Position numbers and translations under genes: made by a program. DNA of 14,828 nucleotides. It comes from an uncultured Clostridia bacterium (lineage in GTDB: Bacteria > Bacillota > Clostridia > Christensenellales > Aristaeellaceae). This document shows positions 6,646-14,233 of this stretch, piece after piece. A model generated the notes under the pieces. The model was not told the DNA's origin. It was given only the letters and a program-made list of their open reading frames with translations, and did not search any database. The stretch lies in the NCBI GenBank assembly GCA_937934775.1, contig CALGYL010000022.1:1-14828 (forward strand), in the 5' to 3' direction. The stretch's first letter is position 1. The number at the start of each line of letters is the position of its first letter.

Positions 6646-7166
6646 TCCCCTTTTACCAGCATGGCGCGCTTCGCGATCTTTGCCATCGGCCCGTCGTGCA
6701 GCGAATCAGAATAAAAGGCTTCGATCGGCGCATCGCCGTATTCGGCCCGGAACCTGCGCGGCTTCTCCTCGCCGTCGTTGTTTCGCCCGGTGTAAGCGCC
6801 GGTTTTCGGATCGACATGGGAGGCGATGAGCCTCGGGCACACGGGGGAGAGCAGAAATTCGGGTCCGGCGGAGATGATCACATCGTCCGGCTGCTTCTGC
6901 AGGAGGTACCAGGGCTGGAAGCGGCGCTCGTTTTTCACCCAGAAAGCCGCGACCTCCCGCTGGATGTCCGGGATATCCCGAAGGAAGCGGAACAGCCGCG
7001 CCTTGAAGCCGGTCCGGTCCGTCTTTCCCAGCGCCAGGAGCGCCGCGCCCCAGAGGATGGCGGGAAGCCGCAGGGAAATTTTCGGGTGGCGCGTCAGGCA
7101 GAACACAAAAAAGCGCGCTGTGGAATCCCCGTGGAAGATGGTCTTGTCAAAATCATAAACATTCAT
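6621..7166 (-). CDS. HAD-superfamily hydrolase (phosphoserine phosphatase-like, HAD-IB)
   Basis: A 181-residue HAD phosphatase. Motif I is DFDKTI with nucleophile D5 and acid D7; motif II is Ser99 in IISAGPEF; a motif III lysine is probably K135; motif IV is YSDSLHDGP with D154 and D158. A helical cap (about 20-80) with a hydrophobic stretch RLPAILWGAALLAL (33-46) resembles the HAD-IB subgroup of SerB-like enzymes, some of which are membrane-linked phosphatases. The substrate cannot be told. The ATG at 7166 has AGGA about 5 bases upstream. It is divergent from the site-2 protease and converges on ogt, with a 25-base overlap of the two 3' ends. Confidence 0.87.
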   Translation of the reverse strand: MNVYDFDKTIFHGDSTARFFVFCLTRHPKISLRLPAILWGAALLALGKTDRTGFKARLFRFLRDIPDIQREVAAFWVKNERRFQPWYLLQKQPDDVIISAGPEFLLSPVCPRLIASHVDPKTGAYTGRNNDGEEKPRRFRAEYGDAPIEAFYSDSLHDGPMAKIAKRAMLVKGDQRMPWPR

Positions 7167-7207
7167 AGGGTTCCTAATTCTCTACGAAAAGGACATTTTC
7201 CTGCCGC

Positions 7208-7236
7208 TTGCGCAAGGTTTCCGTAGTGTATATAAT
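7208..7236 (+). promoter_or_regulatory. Sigma-A promoter of the site-2 protease/scpA unit
   Basis: TTGCGC (7208-7213), a 17-bp spacer and a perfect TATAAT (7231-7236) precede the protease gene; transcription should begin near 7243. The -35 lies within the palindrome TTGCGCAA (7208-7215). The diverging HAD gene starts at 7166, but I see no equally good promoter for it in the 7167-7284 gap. Confidence 0.8.
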
Positions 7237-7284
7237 AGAAGCGAGGCCGCGCCGCGCGCGATGAAAATGATTGGAGAAGCTTGC

Positions 7285-8097
7285 ATGCTGATAGATGCGT
7301 TACAAGGCGGGTTTGATTTTAAGGCGTTTATGATCAGGACGCTCCTGAGCATCCTGCCGTTCCTCCTGGCGCTGTCGGTGCACGAGGCGGCTCACGCCTG
7401 GATGGCCAACCGCTGCGGCGACCCGACGGCGAAGTATCTCGGACGGCTGACGATCAACCCCATCGCCCACATCGACCCTATTGGCTTTCTGATGCTGTTC
7501 ATTGTGGGCTTTGGCTGGGCAAAACCCGTACCGGTCAACCCAAACAACTTCCGGAACTACCGAAAGGACGACATCAAGGTATCGCTGGCCGGCATCACGG
7601 CAAACCTTCTGATGTTTGTGGCCGGCTGTCTCCTGATGTACGGTATGGTGGCTCTCGCGCTTTCGAAGGTGCCCGCAAGCGCCTGGATGAACGGCGCGTT
7701 CGGCGTGCAGGTGAGCGGCGAGTGGTATGGCATCGACACAAGCGCCGCGTTTTTGTATGCCGCCAGCATGGGCGAATACCTGATCGGGCCGTACCTTGGC
7801 ACCATCGCAAGTTATCTGTTCCAGATGATCGTCATCTTCACCACCACCAACATGGTGCTGGCGGTGTTCAACCTGATCCCGGTGCCGCCGCTGGACGGCT
7901 ACCATGTGTTCAATGACCTGATCCTGCGCCGCCAGCTGTTCGCGCCTCAGAAAGCCGCGATGATCGGCCAGATCGTGCTGGTCGTACTGATCTTCTCCGG
8001 CGCGCTGGACAAGGTGCTCAATGGTGCGATCAGCGGCGCGCTGTATGGTGCGGGCACGGTGTTTGAGGCGCTGTTCCGGCTTCTGCACGTCGTCTAG
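7285..8097 (+). CDS. Site-2 protease family protein (peptidase M50)
   Basis: A 270-residue multi-pass membrane zinc metalloprotease. The first membrane segment carries HEAAH (H33-E34-x2-H37), the zinc-binding HExxH. The third-ligand region NLIPVPPLDGYHV is near 207-219, corresponding to the N-x-(L/I)-P-x-P-x-L-D-G motif of compact M50 proteases. Several hydrophobic segments are visible (for example around 16-32, 69-78, 110-130, 178-200 and 232-245). It is the short form without a PDZ domain, like many Bacillota YwhC/Rip3-type paralogues whose substrates are unknown. The ATG at 7285 is preferred because GGAG (7273-7276) is 8 bases upstream; the frame opening at 7261 contains that site. scpA follows after 10 bases, a neighbourhood common in Bacillota. 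Confidence 0.93.
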   Translation: MLIDALQGGFDFKAFMIRTLLSILPFLLALSVHEAAHAWMANRCGDPTAKYLGRLTINPIAHIDPIGFLMLFIVGFGWAKPVPVNPNNFRNYRKDDIKVSLAGITANLLMFVAGCLLMYGMVALALSKVPASAWMNGAFGVQVSGEWYGIDTSAAFLYAASMGEYLIGPYLGTIASYLFQMIVIFTTTNMVLAVFNLIPVPPLDGYHVFNDLILRRQLFAPQKAAMIGQIVLVVLIFSGALDKVLNGAISGALYGAGTVFEALFRLLHVV

Positions 8098-8107
8098 GGG
8101 GAAGCAC

Positions 8108-8824
8108 ATGTACGTCGTATCGCTCAGACAGTTTGACGGGCCGCTGGATCTTCTTTTGACGCTGATTTCCAAGGCCAAGATCGACATCAAGGACATCTTC
8201 CTCTCGGAAATTACCGAGCAGTACCTGTCGTCGATGGCGGGCGTGGACGAGCTGGACATGGATTCGGCCAGCGAGTTTTTGCAGATGGCGGCGACGCTGC
8301 TTGAGATCAAGTCCCGGACGCTCTTGCCCGTTCCGCCCCGCGCGCCGGAGGGCGAGGAGGAAACGCCCGAGGAGGCGCTGATCCGCAGGCTCACCGAGTA
8401 CAAGGCTTTCAAAGAACTGGGCGAGCGGATGCAGGCGCTGGAAAAAGAGGCGCGGGAGCGGCTGACCAAGCTGCCCGAAGAATACACGCTGCCGCCGCCC
8501 ACCTACGAATTGACCGGGCTGACGCTGGAGGCGCTGACCCGGGCGTTTGAGCGGGTGCTCAAGCGCATGGAGGCCCACGAGGACGCCCAGCGGGCGATCC
8601 ATCATGAGATTCGTAAAGAAGAATTCACCATGCACGGCTGCATGGCCCGCATCCAGAAGCGGGTGGGGCGCGGCAGTACCCGTTTTTCTGACCTCTTTGA
8701 CGATGTGCCCGGCAAGATCGAGATGGTCAGTGTTTTTCTGGCGCTTCTGGAACTGCTCAAGCTCGGCCTGATCCGGGTGAAGCAGGCGACTACCTATGGA
8801 GAGATCGATCTTTCGGCCGCGTGA
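8108..8824 (+). CDS. scpA: Segregation and condensation protein A
   Basis: A 238-residue kleisin of the SMC-ScpAB condensin, which bridges the SMC heads and helps compact and separate chromosomes. The N-terminus FDGPLDLLLTLISKAKIDIKDI (residues 8-29, quoted only in part: FDGPLDLLL and KIDIKDI) is the SMC-binding signature. The middle (80-125) is acidic and glutamate-rich, and the C-terminal 80 residues form the winged helix, with FLALLELLKLGLIRVKQ. AGGGGGAAG lies just before the ATG at 8108, and the gene begins 10 bases after the protease stop, so the two are co-transcribed. The usual partner scpB does not follow; a hairpin-rich gap and a minus-strand gene do instead. Confidence 0.95.
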   Translation: MYVVSLRQFDGPLDLLLTLISKAKIDIKDIFLSEITEQYLSSMAGVDELDMDSASEFLQMAATLLEIKSRTLLPVPPRAPEGEEETPEEALIRRLTEYKAFKELGERMQALEKEARERLTKLPEEYTLPPPTYELTGLTLEALTRAFERVLKRMEAHEDAQRAIHHEIRKEEFTMHGCMARIQKRVGRGSTRFSDLFDDVPGKIEMVSVFLALLELLKLGLIRVKQATTYGEIDLSAA

Positions 8825-9029
8825 CGGATGCGTTGCGCATCAAAAAACCGATTGGTTTTTGATGCGATAGGAAGAAGCCTCGCTCGCCGAAAATCCGCAC
8901 GGATTTCTGGGCGGCGCACGAAATTGTGGGTTTGTTTCTATCATCAGTACGCGCTGCTTCCGGTTGAAACACGCTTCCGGCGCACAGGTCGCCGTAAGCG
9001 TATGAAGAAGGACGGGACTCTTGTGATTT
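8825..9029. repeat. Hairpin-rich non-coding stretch after scpA
   Basis: Three inverted repeats lie in a row: 8836-8866 (CGCATC, an A/T run and CC/GG around a GATT loop, with one bulged A); 8889-8907 (AAATCC/GGATTT around GCAC, with outer CGCC/GGCG pairing); and 8971-9001 (12-bp arms with one mismatch, loop CACAGGT). GCTTCCGG also occurs twice directly (8956-8963 and 8973-8980). Open frames exist on both strands but have no ribosome-binding site or known domain. It may be a dispersed repeat or structured RNA; a sequence search would be needed to tell. Confidence 0.4.
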
Positions 9030-9060
9030 GCGCCGCCCCGACAAGGTGTCGGGGCGGCGC
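9030..9060. terminator. Very strong hairpin between converging scpA and FMN reductase
   Basis: A perfect 14-bp stem (9030-9043 with 9047-9060), nearly all G/C, closes on a 3-base AGG loop. It is followed on the plus strand by TATTATA. It lies between the 3' end of scpA and the 3' end of the minus-strand FMN reductase (stop at 9073), so it probably ends transcription from one or both sides, although a clear T run is missing. Confidence 0.6.
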
Positions 9061-9072
9061 TATTATACCGGA

Positions 9073-9630
9073 TCAGTCGGCGGCAAACCGGTTGACCCAC
9101 TGGACAAAGGCGTCCATGTACTGTTTCAGGAAGTCCTTGAGGCCGTCGCTTGTAATCGCACCCGATTCGTCGATGGAGGAACCGGCAGAGCCGATATACG
9201 CCTCCGGCTGCTGCATCACGGGCACGTTTAGGAAGGTCAGCACCTGTCTCAGGTGATGGTTTGCGCCAAAGGCGCCGCTCGCGCCGATGGAGACCGAGAC
9301 GACCGCGCCGGGTTTACCGTTCCAGACGCTCTGCCCATAGGGACGGGAGGCCACATCCAGTGCGTTTTTCAGAGCGGCGGGGAACGAGCGGTTGTACTCC
9401 GGCGTTACGAACAGGAAGCCGTCCAGCGCCTTGACGTCCGAACGGAACCGGACCCATGCCTCGGGGGGATTCTCATCCAAGTCCTGATTGTACAGCGGAA
9501 GTTGACCAATGTCCAGAAATTTCAATTCGAAGCCTTCGGGCGCAATCTTAGCCAGATGCTTCGCCACGGATTTATTGTACGAGCCTTCGCGAAGGCTGCC
9601 GACGAACACGCCGATTGTCTTTTTCTTCAT
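9073..9630 (-). CDS. NADPH-dependent FMN reductase family protein
   Basis: A 185-residue flavodoxin-like oxidoreductase (NADPH_dep_FMN_red family, as in ChrR/YieF chromate or quinone reductases and azoreductases). The phosphate-binding loop SLREGSYNKS (residues 11-20) binds FMN; TPEYNRSFPAALKNALD (about 77-93) is the family signature; and GASGAFGANHHLRQVL (about 115-130) is the second flavin-contacting region. The ATG at 9630 follows AAGGAGGTG by about 8 bases, so the longer frame to 9771 is rejected. It is a single gene flanked on both sides by palindromic non-coding sequence. The likely role is reduction of quinones, metals or nitro/azo compounds in the cytoplasm; the substrate is not deducible. 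Confidence 0.92.
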   Translation of the reverse strand: MKKKTIGVFVGSLREGSYNKSVAKHLAKIAPEGFELKFLDIGQLPLYNQDLDENPPEAWVRFRSDVKALDGFLFVTPEYNRSFPAALKNALDVASRPYGQSVWNGKPGAVVSVSIGASGAFGANHHLRQVLTFLNVPVMQQPEAYIGSAGSSIDESGAITSDGLKDFLKQYMDAFVQWVNRFAAD

Positions 9631-9654
9631 TTCCGAGCACCTCCTTAGGTTTAG

Positions 9655-9686
9655 TCTATATTTCCCCGGAACCGGGGCATTTGAAA
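9655..9686 (-). promoter_or_regulatory. Possible FMN reductase promoter with dyad in a long spacer
   Basis: On the minus strand a -10-like TATAGA (9660-9655) is preceded by the dyad CCCCGG-TT-CCGGGG (9677-9664), then TTCAAA or TTTCAA as a weak -35, spacer 19-20 bp. A dyad inside an overlong spacer is the layout of MerR-family-controlled promoters. The -35 match is poor, so this is only a possibility. The rest of 9687-9778 shows one GC-rich hairpin (9737-9745 with 9755-9763, one mismatch). Confidence 0.3.
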
Positions 9687-9778
9687 CAGAAGGCGAAGGA
9701 ATTGGACGCTGGAAATTGTCCGGCAGAATTCGACGAGGCCCCGCGCCGTGTTGACGCGGGACCTTGTGCAAATGATTT

Positions 9779-9939
9779 ATACCAATTCCAAATATTAATG
9801 TGCCGTTGCGTCGGTTCTTATCGCGCAGAACTATGTCGCACTCCGCTCGAGCGTAGCGCCGCTACGTCTCGCTTCGGCTTCTTGTTCTGCATCGAAAATC
9901 CCTCGACACTTTGGAAGCATTAATGTTTTACATTGGTAT
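9779..9939. repeat. Imperfect palindromic element of about 161 bp (MITE- or cruciform-like)
   Basis: Terminal 22-bp inverted repeats (9779-9800 beginning ATACCAAT and ending ATTAATG; 9918-9939 inverted) match at 18 of 22 positions. Inside are further nested pairs: GCAGAAC with GTTCTGC, and the apex CGTAGCG-C-CGCTACG. So the whole stretch can fold back on itself. No open frame or ribosome-binding site is convincing in it. It is more A/T-rich at its ends than its neighbours. The right end reaches the first base of the gcvPB stop codon, suggesting insertion right behind gcvPB. No clear target-site duplication is seen. It may also act as the gcv operon terminator. Confidence 0.6.
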
Positions 9940-11375
9940 TACTCCGGGAACTGAAAGCGGATCTTTGGGTTCCGGGCGGCGGCCACCTCGTCCGGGCGTC
10001 CGATGGGCGCCTTGACCGGGCAGGCCCGGACGCCGTCGGGATCGGAATAAGCGCGGTCATGAATGGCGAGGAGCAGTTCCACCGCTTCGTCCAGCGTCTC
10101 GCGGGATTCGGTCTCGGTGGGCTCGATCATCAGCGCCTCGTGAACGATCATCGGGAAGTACATGGTCGGCGGGTGCATGCCTTCGTCCAGCATCGCCTTG
10201 GCCACGTCCAGCGCAGAGACGCCGGTTTCCTTTTTTAGCTTTTCCAGCGACATCACGAATTCGTGCATGCAGATGTCCCCGGAGGCCATGTCGAACGCGC
10301 CGCCGAGCCGCTTCATCATATAATTGGCGTTCAAAACCGCCGTGGTCGCGGCCAGCGGCATGCCGTCCGCGCCCAGCGTCATGGCGTAGGCAAGCGCTCG
10401 CACCACCACCAGGAAGTTGCCGTAGAAGGCCTTGACCGCGCCGATCGAATGCTTGGGCATGACGAAGCGGTAGCCGCCTTCGGCATTTTCCACCTGCGGT
10501 CCCGGCAGGAAGGGCGCGAGGCATTCCTTGACGCCCACCGCGCCCGCGCCCGGCCCGCCGCCGCCGTGGGGGGTGGCGAAGGTCTTGTGCAGGTTCAGGT
10601 GCACCACGTCAAAGCCCATGTCGCCCGGCCGCACCACGCCCATGACGGCGTTCAGGTTCGCGCCGTCGTAATAGCAGAGACCACCCGCCTCGTGGACGAT
10701 CCTTGTGATCTCCAGAATGTTGTGGTCGAAGATGCCCAATGTGTTCGGGTTGGTCAGCATCAACCCCGCCGTATCCGGCCCGACCGCGCGCTGAAGCGCC
10801 GCAAGATCCACGCAGCCGTCCGGCCCGGAGGGGATCGAAACCACCGTCATCCCAGCCATCGCCGCGGAGGCGGGGTTTGTGCCATGGGCGGAGTCAGGCA
10901 CGATGATCTTCGCGCGGGCCATGTCGCCCCGCGATTGGTGGTAGGCCTTGATCATCAGAAGCCCCGTCTGCTCGCCGTGAGCGCCCGCCGCGGGCTGGAA
11001 AGTCATATCGAACATGCCGGTCACTTCGCAGAGGATGCCGCGCAGACGGTCGATGACTTCGAGACACCCTTGCGCGTCGGCCTCGGGCTGCAGCGGGTGG
11101 ATGCCGGTGAAGCCGGGGAGGGAGGCCATCTCGTCGTCGATCTTGGGGTTGTACTTCATCGTGCAGGAGCCCAGCGGGTAGAACCCGTCGTTGACCCCGT
11201 GGGTGCGTCCGGCAAGCTCAGTATAGTGGCGGCTGATCTCCGTCTCGCTGAGGCTGGGAAGCCGCGCCGCCTTTTCCCTGAGAAGGCCATTCTCCGGATC
11301 GCAGGCCGGGACGTCCAGTTTGGGCAGGATGGACAGCCCACGACCGGGCGCGCCCTTTTCGTAAAGAAGTTTCAT
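9939..11375 (-). CDS. gcvPB: Glycine dehydrogenase (decarboxylating) subunit 2
   Basis: A 478-residue PLP-binding half of the split P-protein of the glycine cleavage system, which decarboxylates glycine and loads the aminomethyl group on lipoyl GcvH. The PLP lysine is K264 in NLHKTFATPHGGGGPG, and the glycine-rich loop GGGGPGAGAVGV follows. Other family blocks are YPLGSCTMKYNP (66-77) and DSAHGTNPASAAM (161-173). The ATG at 11375 overlaps the gcvPA stop (ATGA, 11372-11375) and is preceded by GAAGGAGGTG. It works as a heterotetramer with GcvPA. It is the last gene of the operon, and its TAA abuts a palindromic element. Confidence 0.97.
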   Translation of the reverse strand: MKLLYEKGAPGRGLSILPKLDVPACDPENGLLREKAARLPSLSETEISRHYTELAGRTHGVNDGFYPLGSCTMKYNPKIDDEMASLPGFTGIHPLQPEADAQGCLEVIDRLRGILCEVTGMFDMTFQPAAGAHGEQTGLLMIKAYHQSRGDMARAKIIVPDSAHGTNPASAAMAGMTVVSIPSGPDGCVDLAALQRAVGPDTAGLMLTNPNTLGIFDHNILEITRIVHEAGGLCYYDGANLNAVMGVVRPGDMGFDVVHLNLHKTFATPHGGGGPGAGAVGVKECLAPFLPGPQVENAEGGYRFVMPKHSIGAVKAFYGNFLVVVRALAYAMTLGADGMPLAATTAVLNANYMMKRLGGAFDMASGDICMHEFVMSLEKLKKETGVSALDVAKAMLDEGMHPPTMYFPMIVHEALMIEPTETESRETLDEAVELLLAIHDRAYSDPDGVRACPVKAPIGRPDEVAAARNPKIRFQFPE

Positions 11376-12682
11376 GCGCGCACCTCCTTCAGGGCATCGG
11401 CAAGCTCGTCGATGTCGGCCTTTGTGTTCATCTCGGTTGCGCACCACAGAATGCCGCCGTCCACCGGAAGCCCGCCCAGAATGCCTTTTGCCGCGAGCAC
11501 GGCCAGCGCCTTCTCCGCGGGAACGGGTGTTTCGGTCACGAATTCGTGGAAGAACGCGCCTGAGTGCCGCCGGGGATAGCCGGTTTCGGCAAGCCTTGCC
11601 GCCAGGTATTCCGCCTTGGCGTGGCACTGGCGGGCGACCTCCTGAAGACCTTCTGCGCCCAGTGCCGCCGCGTAGACCGAGGCGGTCATGGCGCAAAGCG
11701 CCTGGTTGGAGCAGATGTTGCTGGAGGCCTTTTCCCTGCGGATGTGCTGTTCCCGGGCCTGCAGTGTCAGGACGAAGGCCCGAGCGCCGTGGTGGTCGGT
11801 GGTTTCACCGACGATCCGGCCGGGGAGCTTCCGCATCAGCTCGGCTTTCGCCGCCATGAAGCCCAGATAAGGCCCGCCGAAGGAGAGCGGCATGCCCAAC
11901 GGCTGGCCTTCGCCCACCGCGATGTCCGCGCCCAGTTCGCCCGCGGATTTGTACAGGGCGCTTGCGATGGGGCTAACGGAGAGGATCAGCTTCGCGCCCG
12001 CCGCGTGGGTAAGCGCGCCCAGCGTCCCGGCGTCCTCAATCAGCCCGTAAGAATTGGGGGAGGGGAGAACCAGACAGGCAACGTCCGGCCCCAGGAGCGC
12101 CTTCAGCTTTTCCGGATCGACGCGGCCATCCTTTTCCGGCACTTCGATGACCGGGTAGCCATAGCCCTCGCAATAGGTAGCCAGCACCGCCTTCATCCGC
12201 GGGTTGCAGCTTGCGGCGACCAGCGCACGGGGACGCTTTTTATCGCAGCACATGGCGATGGCTTCCGCCGCGGCGGTGGCGCCGTCGTAGACCGACGCGT
12301 TGGAGGCGTCCAGGCCCGTCAGCTCGCAGATGAGCGTCTGGTATTCGAAGATCGACTGCAAAATGCCCTGGCTGATCTCCGCCTGATAGGGCGTGTAGGC
12401 GGTAACGAACTCCTCTTTCGAGGTCACCTGCCTGACGATGGATGGGATGTAGTGATTGTACGCGCCCGCGCCCCGGAAGATAGAGCGGTAGATTGTATTT
12501 CGGGCGGCCAACGCGCGCACCTCCCGGGATACTTCCAGTTCGGACAGGCCTTCCGGGATGTTCAGTTTCGGAGCGATCAGCTCGCCCGGTACCGCGCGGT
12601 ACAGCTCCAGCGGGCTGAATAGGCCAACTGCCCGCAGCATATCCGCCCGCTCCGCTTGGGAGGACGGCAGATATCCGCCCAT
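11372..12682 (-). CDS. gcvPA: Glycine dehydrogenase (decarboxylating) subunit 1
   Basis: A 436-residue N-terminal half of the P-protein, folded like a PLP enzyme but lacking its own Schiff-base lysine, as in other split systems. Recognisable blocks are FRGAGAYNHYIPSIV (about 70-84), TAYTPYQAEISQGILQ (about 94-109), YDGATAAAEA and GRIVGETTDHHGARAFVLTLQAREQHIRREKASSNICSNQAL (cited as GRIVGETTDHHG and REKASSNICSNQAL). The ATG at 12682 overlaps the gcvH stop by one base (TGATG), with GAGGAGG upstream, so translation is coupled. The pair GcvPA/GcvPB in place of one long GcvP is usual in Bacillota, thermophiles and archaea. Confidence 0.97.
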   Translation of the reverse strand: MGGYLPSSQAERADMLRAVGLFSPLELYRAVPGELIAPKLNIPEGLSELEVSREVRALAARNTIYRSIFRGAGAYNHYIPSIVRQVTSKEEFVTAYTPYQAEISQGILQSIFEYQTLICELTGLDASNASVYDGATAAAEAIAMCCDKKRPRALVAASCNPRMKAVLATYCEGYGYPVIEVPEKDGRVDPEKLKALLGPDVACLVLPSPNSYGLIEDAGTLGALTHAAGAKLILSVSPIASALYKSAGELGADIAVGEGQPLGMPLSFGGPYLGFMAAKAELMRKLPGRIVGETTDHHGARAFVLTLQAREQHIRREKASSNICSNQALCAMTASVYAAALGAEGLQEVARQCHAKAEYLAARLAETGYPRRHSGAFFHEFVTETPVPAEKALAVLAAKGILGGLPVDGGILWCATEMNTKADIDELADALKEVRA

Positions 12683-13062
12683 CAGCCTTCCTCCTCGCAG
12701 AAGGCGATGTAGGCTGCCGCGTCCAGAAGCTCCTCGGTCTCGCCCAAATGCTCGATTTCGCAGAGCCAAGCCTCGTAGGGCTTCTGGTTGATGGCCTCGG
12801 GCGCGCTTTCCAGCGCCTCGTTGACCGAGCGCACACTGCCCGCCACCGGGCTGAAGATGTCCGAAACCGCCTTGACCGATTCCACATCGGCCAGCCTGCC
12901 GCCGGCGGTCACTCTGTCGCCCGGCGCGGGCAGGTTGACAAACACGATGTCACCCAACTGGGTCTGCGCGAAGTCGGTAATGCCGACGCGCGCCGCGCCG
13001 TCCGGAAGGATTTCGATCCATTCGTGGGATTTGGAGTACTTCAGGTTTTCGGGCGTGATCAT
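12682..13062 (-). CDS. gcvH: Glycine cleavage system H protein
   Basis: A 126-residue lipoyl carrier protein that shuttles the aminomethyl intermediate among the P, T and L proteins. The lipoylated lysine is K64 in the motif ADVESVKAVSDIFSPVAG (58-75). The start KYSKSHEWIE and the C-terminal acidic helix are typical. The ATG at 13062 follows AAGGAGG by 8 bases. It lies 35 bases after gcvT. The lipoate ligase or LipB/LipA and the L-protein needed for activity are not in this window. The upstream frame to 13560 is an overlap with gcvT and is not real. Confidence 0.97.
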   Translation of the reverse strand: MITPENLKYSKSHEWIEILPDGAARVGITDFAQTQLGDIVFVNLPAPGDRVTAGGRLADVESVKAVSDIFSPVAGSVRSVNEALESAPEAINQKPYEAWLCEIEHLGETEELLDAAAYIAFCEEEG

Positions 13063-13097
13063 GGAAAAGACCTCCTTATAATAAGTACGAATCTGAA

Positions 13098-14180
13098 TCA
13101 CTTGGCCTTGCTGTAGAAGGGCAGGGGGACGACTTCCGCGCCGACCATCCGGCCGCGCACGTCCACTTCCACCGGGTCGCCTGTCCGGACGCAGCCGTTT
13201 TGAACCAGCGCCATCGCGCAGGCCGCGCCGATGAAAGGCAGGTGGGTGCCGCTGGTGGTCATGCCGATGGGCAGGCCATCCCGGTAGACGGCCTGGTGCT
13301 CCCGGATGATGCCCTTGCCGGTGACCTTGAGGCCGATGCGCGCGCGGGGCGTGCCCTTCTCCAGCATCGCCGCCCGGCCGATGAAGTCGTGGGACTCCGC
13401 CTTGACCGCCCAGTTCAGGCCGGTCTCCAGGGGCGAAACGGTCTCGTCCATCTCGTGGCCGTACAGCGGCATCGCCGCCTCCAGGCGCAGCGTGTCCCGG
13501 GCGCCCAGGCCGCAGGGGATCAAACCGGCGTCCTTGCCCTTTTCCAGAAGCAGCTTCCACAGCGCGGGCGCGTCGTCATGGTGCACATACAGCTCATACC
13601 CGAATTCGCCGGTATAGCCGGTGCGGGACAGAAGGCAGTCGATGCTGCCCACCTTCGCCCGTTCGAACCAGTAATACTTCTTGGGGATCTGTTCGTCGGG
13701 GGTGAGCGACAGAATCAGCGCCTTTGCCGCCGGTCCCTGTAGCGCCAGTTGCGCGATGTCGTCGGAAACGTCGGAGACGGCGCAGTCGCCGAAGCGGTGC
13801 GCCTTCATCCACAGGACGTCTTTTTCCCGGTTGGAAGCGTTGACCACCACCAGGTACTTATCTTCATCCAGGCGGTAGACGATCAGATCGTCCAGAATGC
13901 CGCCCTCGTCGTTCAGCATCGGCGAATAGCGCACCTGGCCGATGCCCATGCCCGAGAAGTCGTTGGTCATAAGGTGGTTCAGGTTTTCCAGCGCGTCGGG
14001 GCCTTCAAACCGTACCTCGCCCATGTGGGAAACGTCAAACAGGCCCATCCTTTGCCGGACCGCCATGTGCTCCTGAATAACGCCTGTTTCGTACTGTACG
14101 GGCAAAAGATACCCGGCGAAGGGCACCATCCGTCCGCCAGCGGCGACGTGCAGGTCATACAGCGGGGTTTTCAGTTCCAT
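13098..14180 (-). CDS. gcvT: Aminomethyltransferase (glycine cleavage T protein)
   Basis: A 360-residue enzyme that moves the methylene group from lipoyl GcvH to tetrahydrofolate, releasing ammonia. Visible blocks are RMGLFDVSHMGEVRFEG (44-60), GGILDDLIVY (93-102, holding the catalytic-type Asp of the E. coli D101 region), RTGYTGEFGYELY and GLGARDTLRLEAAMPLYGHE, all standard for GcvT. I use the ATG at 14180, with GGGAGGG 6 bases upstream; the in-frame ATG at 14186 abuts that site directly, and the longer frame starting in the terminator loop is not real. First gene of the operon, controlled by the glycine riboswitch. Confidence 0.97.
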   Translation of the reverse strand: MELKTPLYDLHVAAGGRMVPFAGYLLPVQYETGVIQEHMAVRQRMGLFDVSHMGEVRFEGPDALENLNHLMTNDFSGMGIGQVRYSPMLNDEGGILDDLIVYRLDEDKYLVVVNASNREKDVLWMKAHRFGDCAVSDVSDDIAQLALQGPAAKALILSLTPDEQIPKKYYWFERAKVGSIDCLLSRTGYTGEFGYELYVHHDDAPALWKLLLEKGKDAGLIPCGLGARDTLRLEAAMPLYGHEMDETVSPLETGLNWAVKAESHDFIGRAAMLEKGTPRARIGLKVTGKGIIREHQAVYRDGLPIGMTTSGTHLPFIGAACAMALVQNGCVRTGDPVEVDVRGRMVGAEVVPLPFYSKAK

Positions 14181-14201
14181 GCTCATCCCTCCCGAATGCA
14201 A

Positions 14202-14233
14202 TAAAAAAAGAAGCACACCCAATAAAGGTGCGC
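14202..14233 (-). terminator. Riboswitch-controlled intrinsic terminator before gcvT
   Basis: On the minus strand a 7-bp stem (14233-14227 GCGCACC with 14219-14213 GGTGTGC, one G-U pair) is followed by TTCTTTTTTT (14212-14203). This is a good intrinsic terminator. It starts directly at the 3' foot of the second glycine aptamer (P1 CAGAG), so it is the expression platform: without glycine the transcript should end here, and glycine should favour read-through, as for other gcvT riboswitches. Confidence 0.88.

Noticed and set aside
7300..8502. Minus-strand open frame (400 codons) opposite the site-2 protease and scpA
   Set aside because: Both + strand genes are intact known families with ribosome-binding sites; this frame crosses their junction without any motif.
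8828..9256. Small frames on both strands in the gap after scpA
   Set aside because: No ribosome-binding site, no recognisable domain, and they run through several strong hairpins; the sequence looks non-coding.
10263..12622. Two long + strand frames opposite gcvPB and gcvPA
   Set aside because: Shadows of the glycine dehydrogenase genes; low-complexity His/Arg/Gln composition and no start signals.
12682..13560. Long form of gcvH reaching back into gcvT (292 codons)
   Set aside because: GcvH proteins are about 125-130 residues and an AAGGAGG site is correctly placed before the ATG at 13062.
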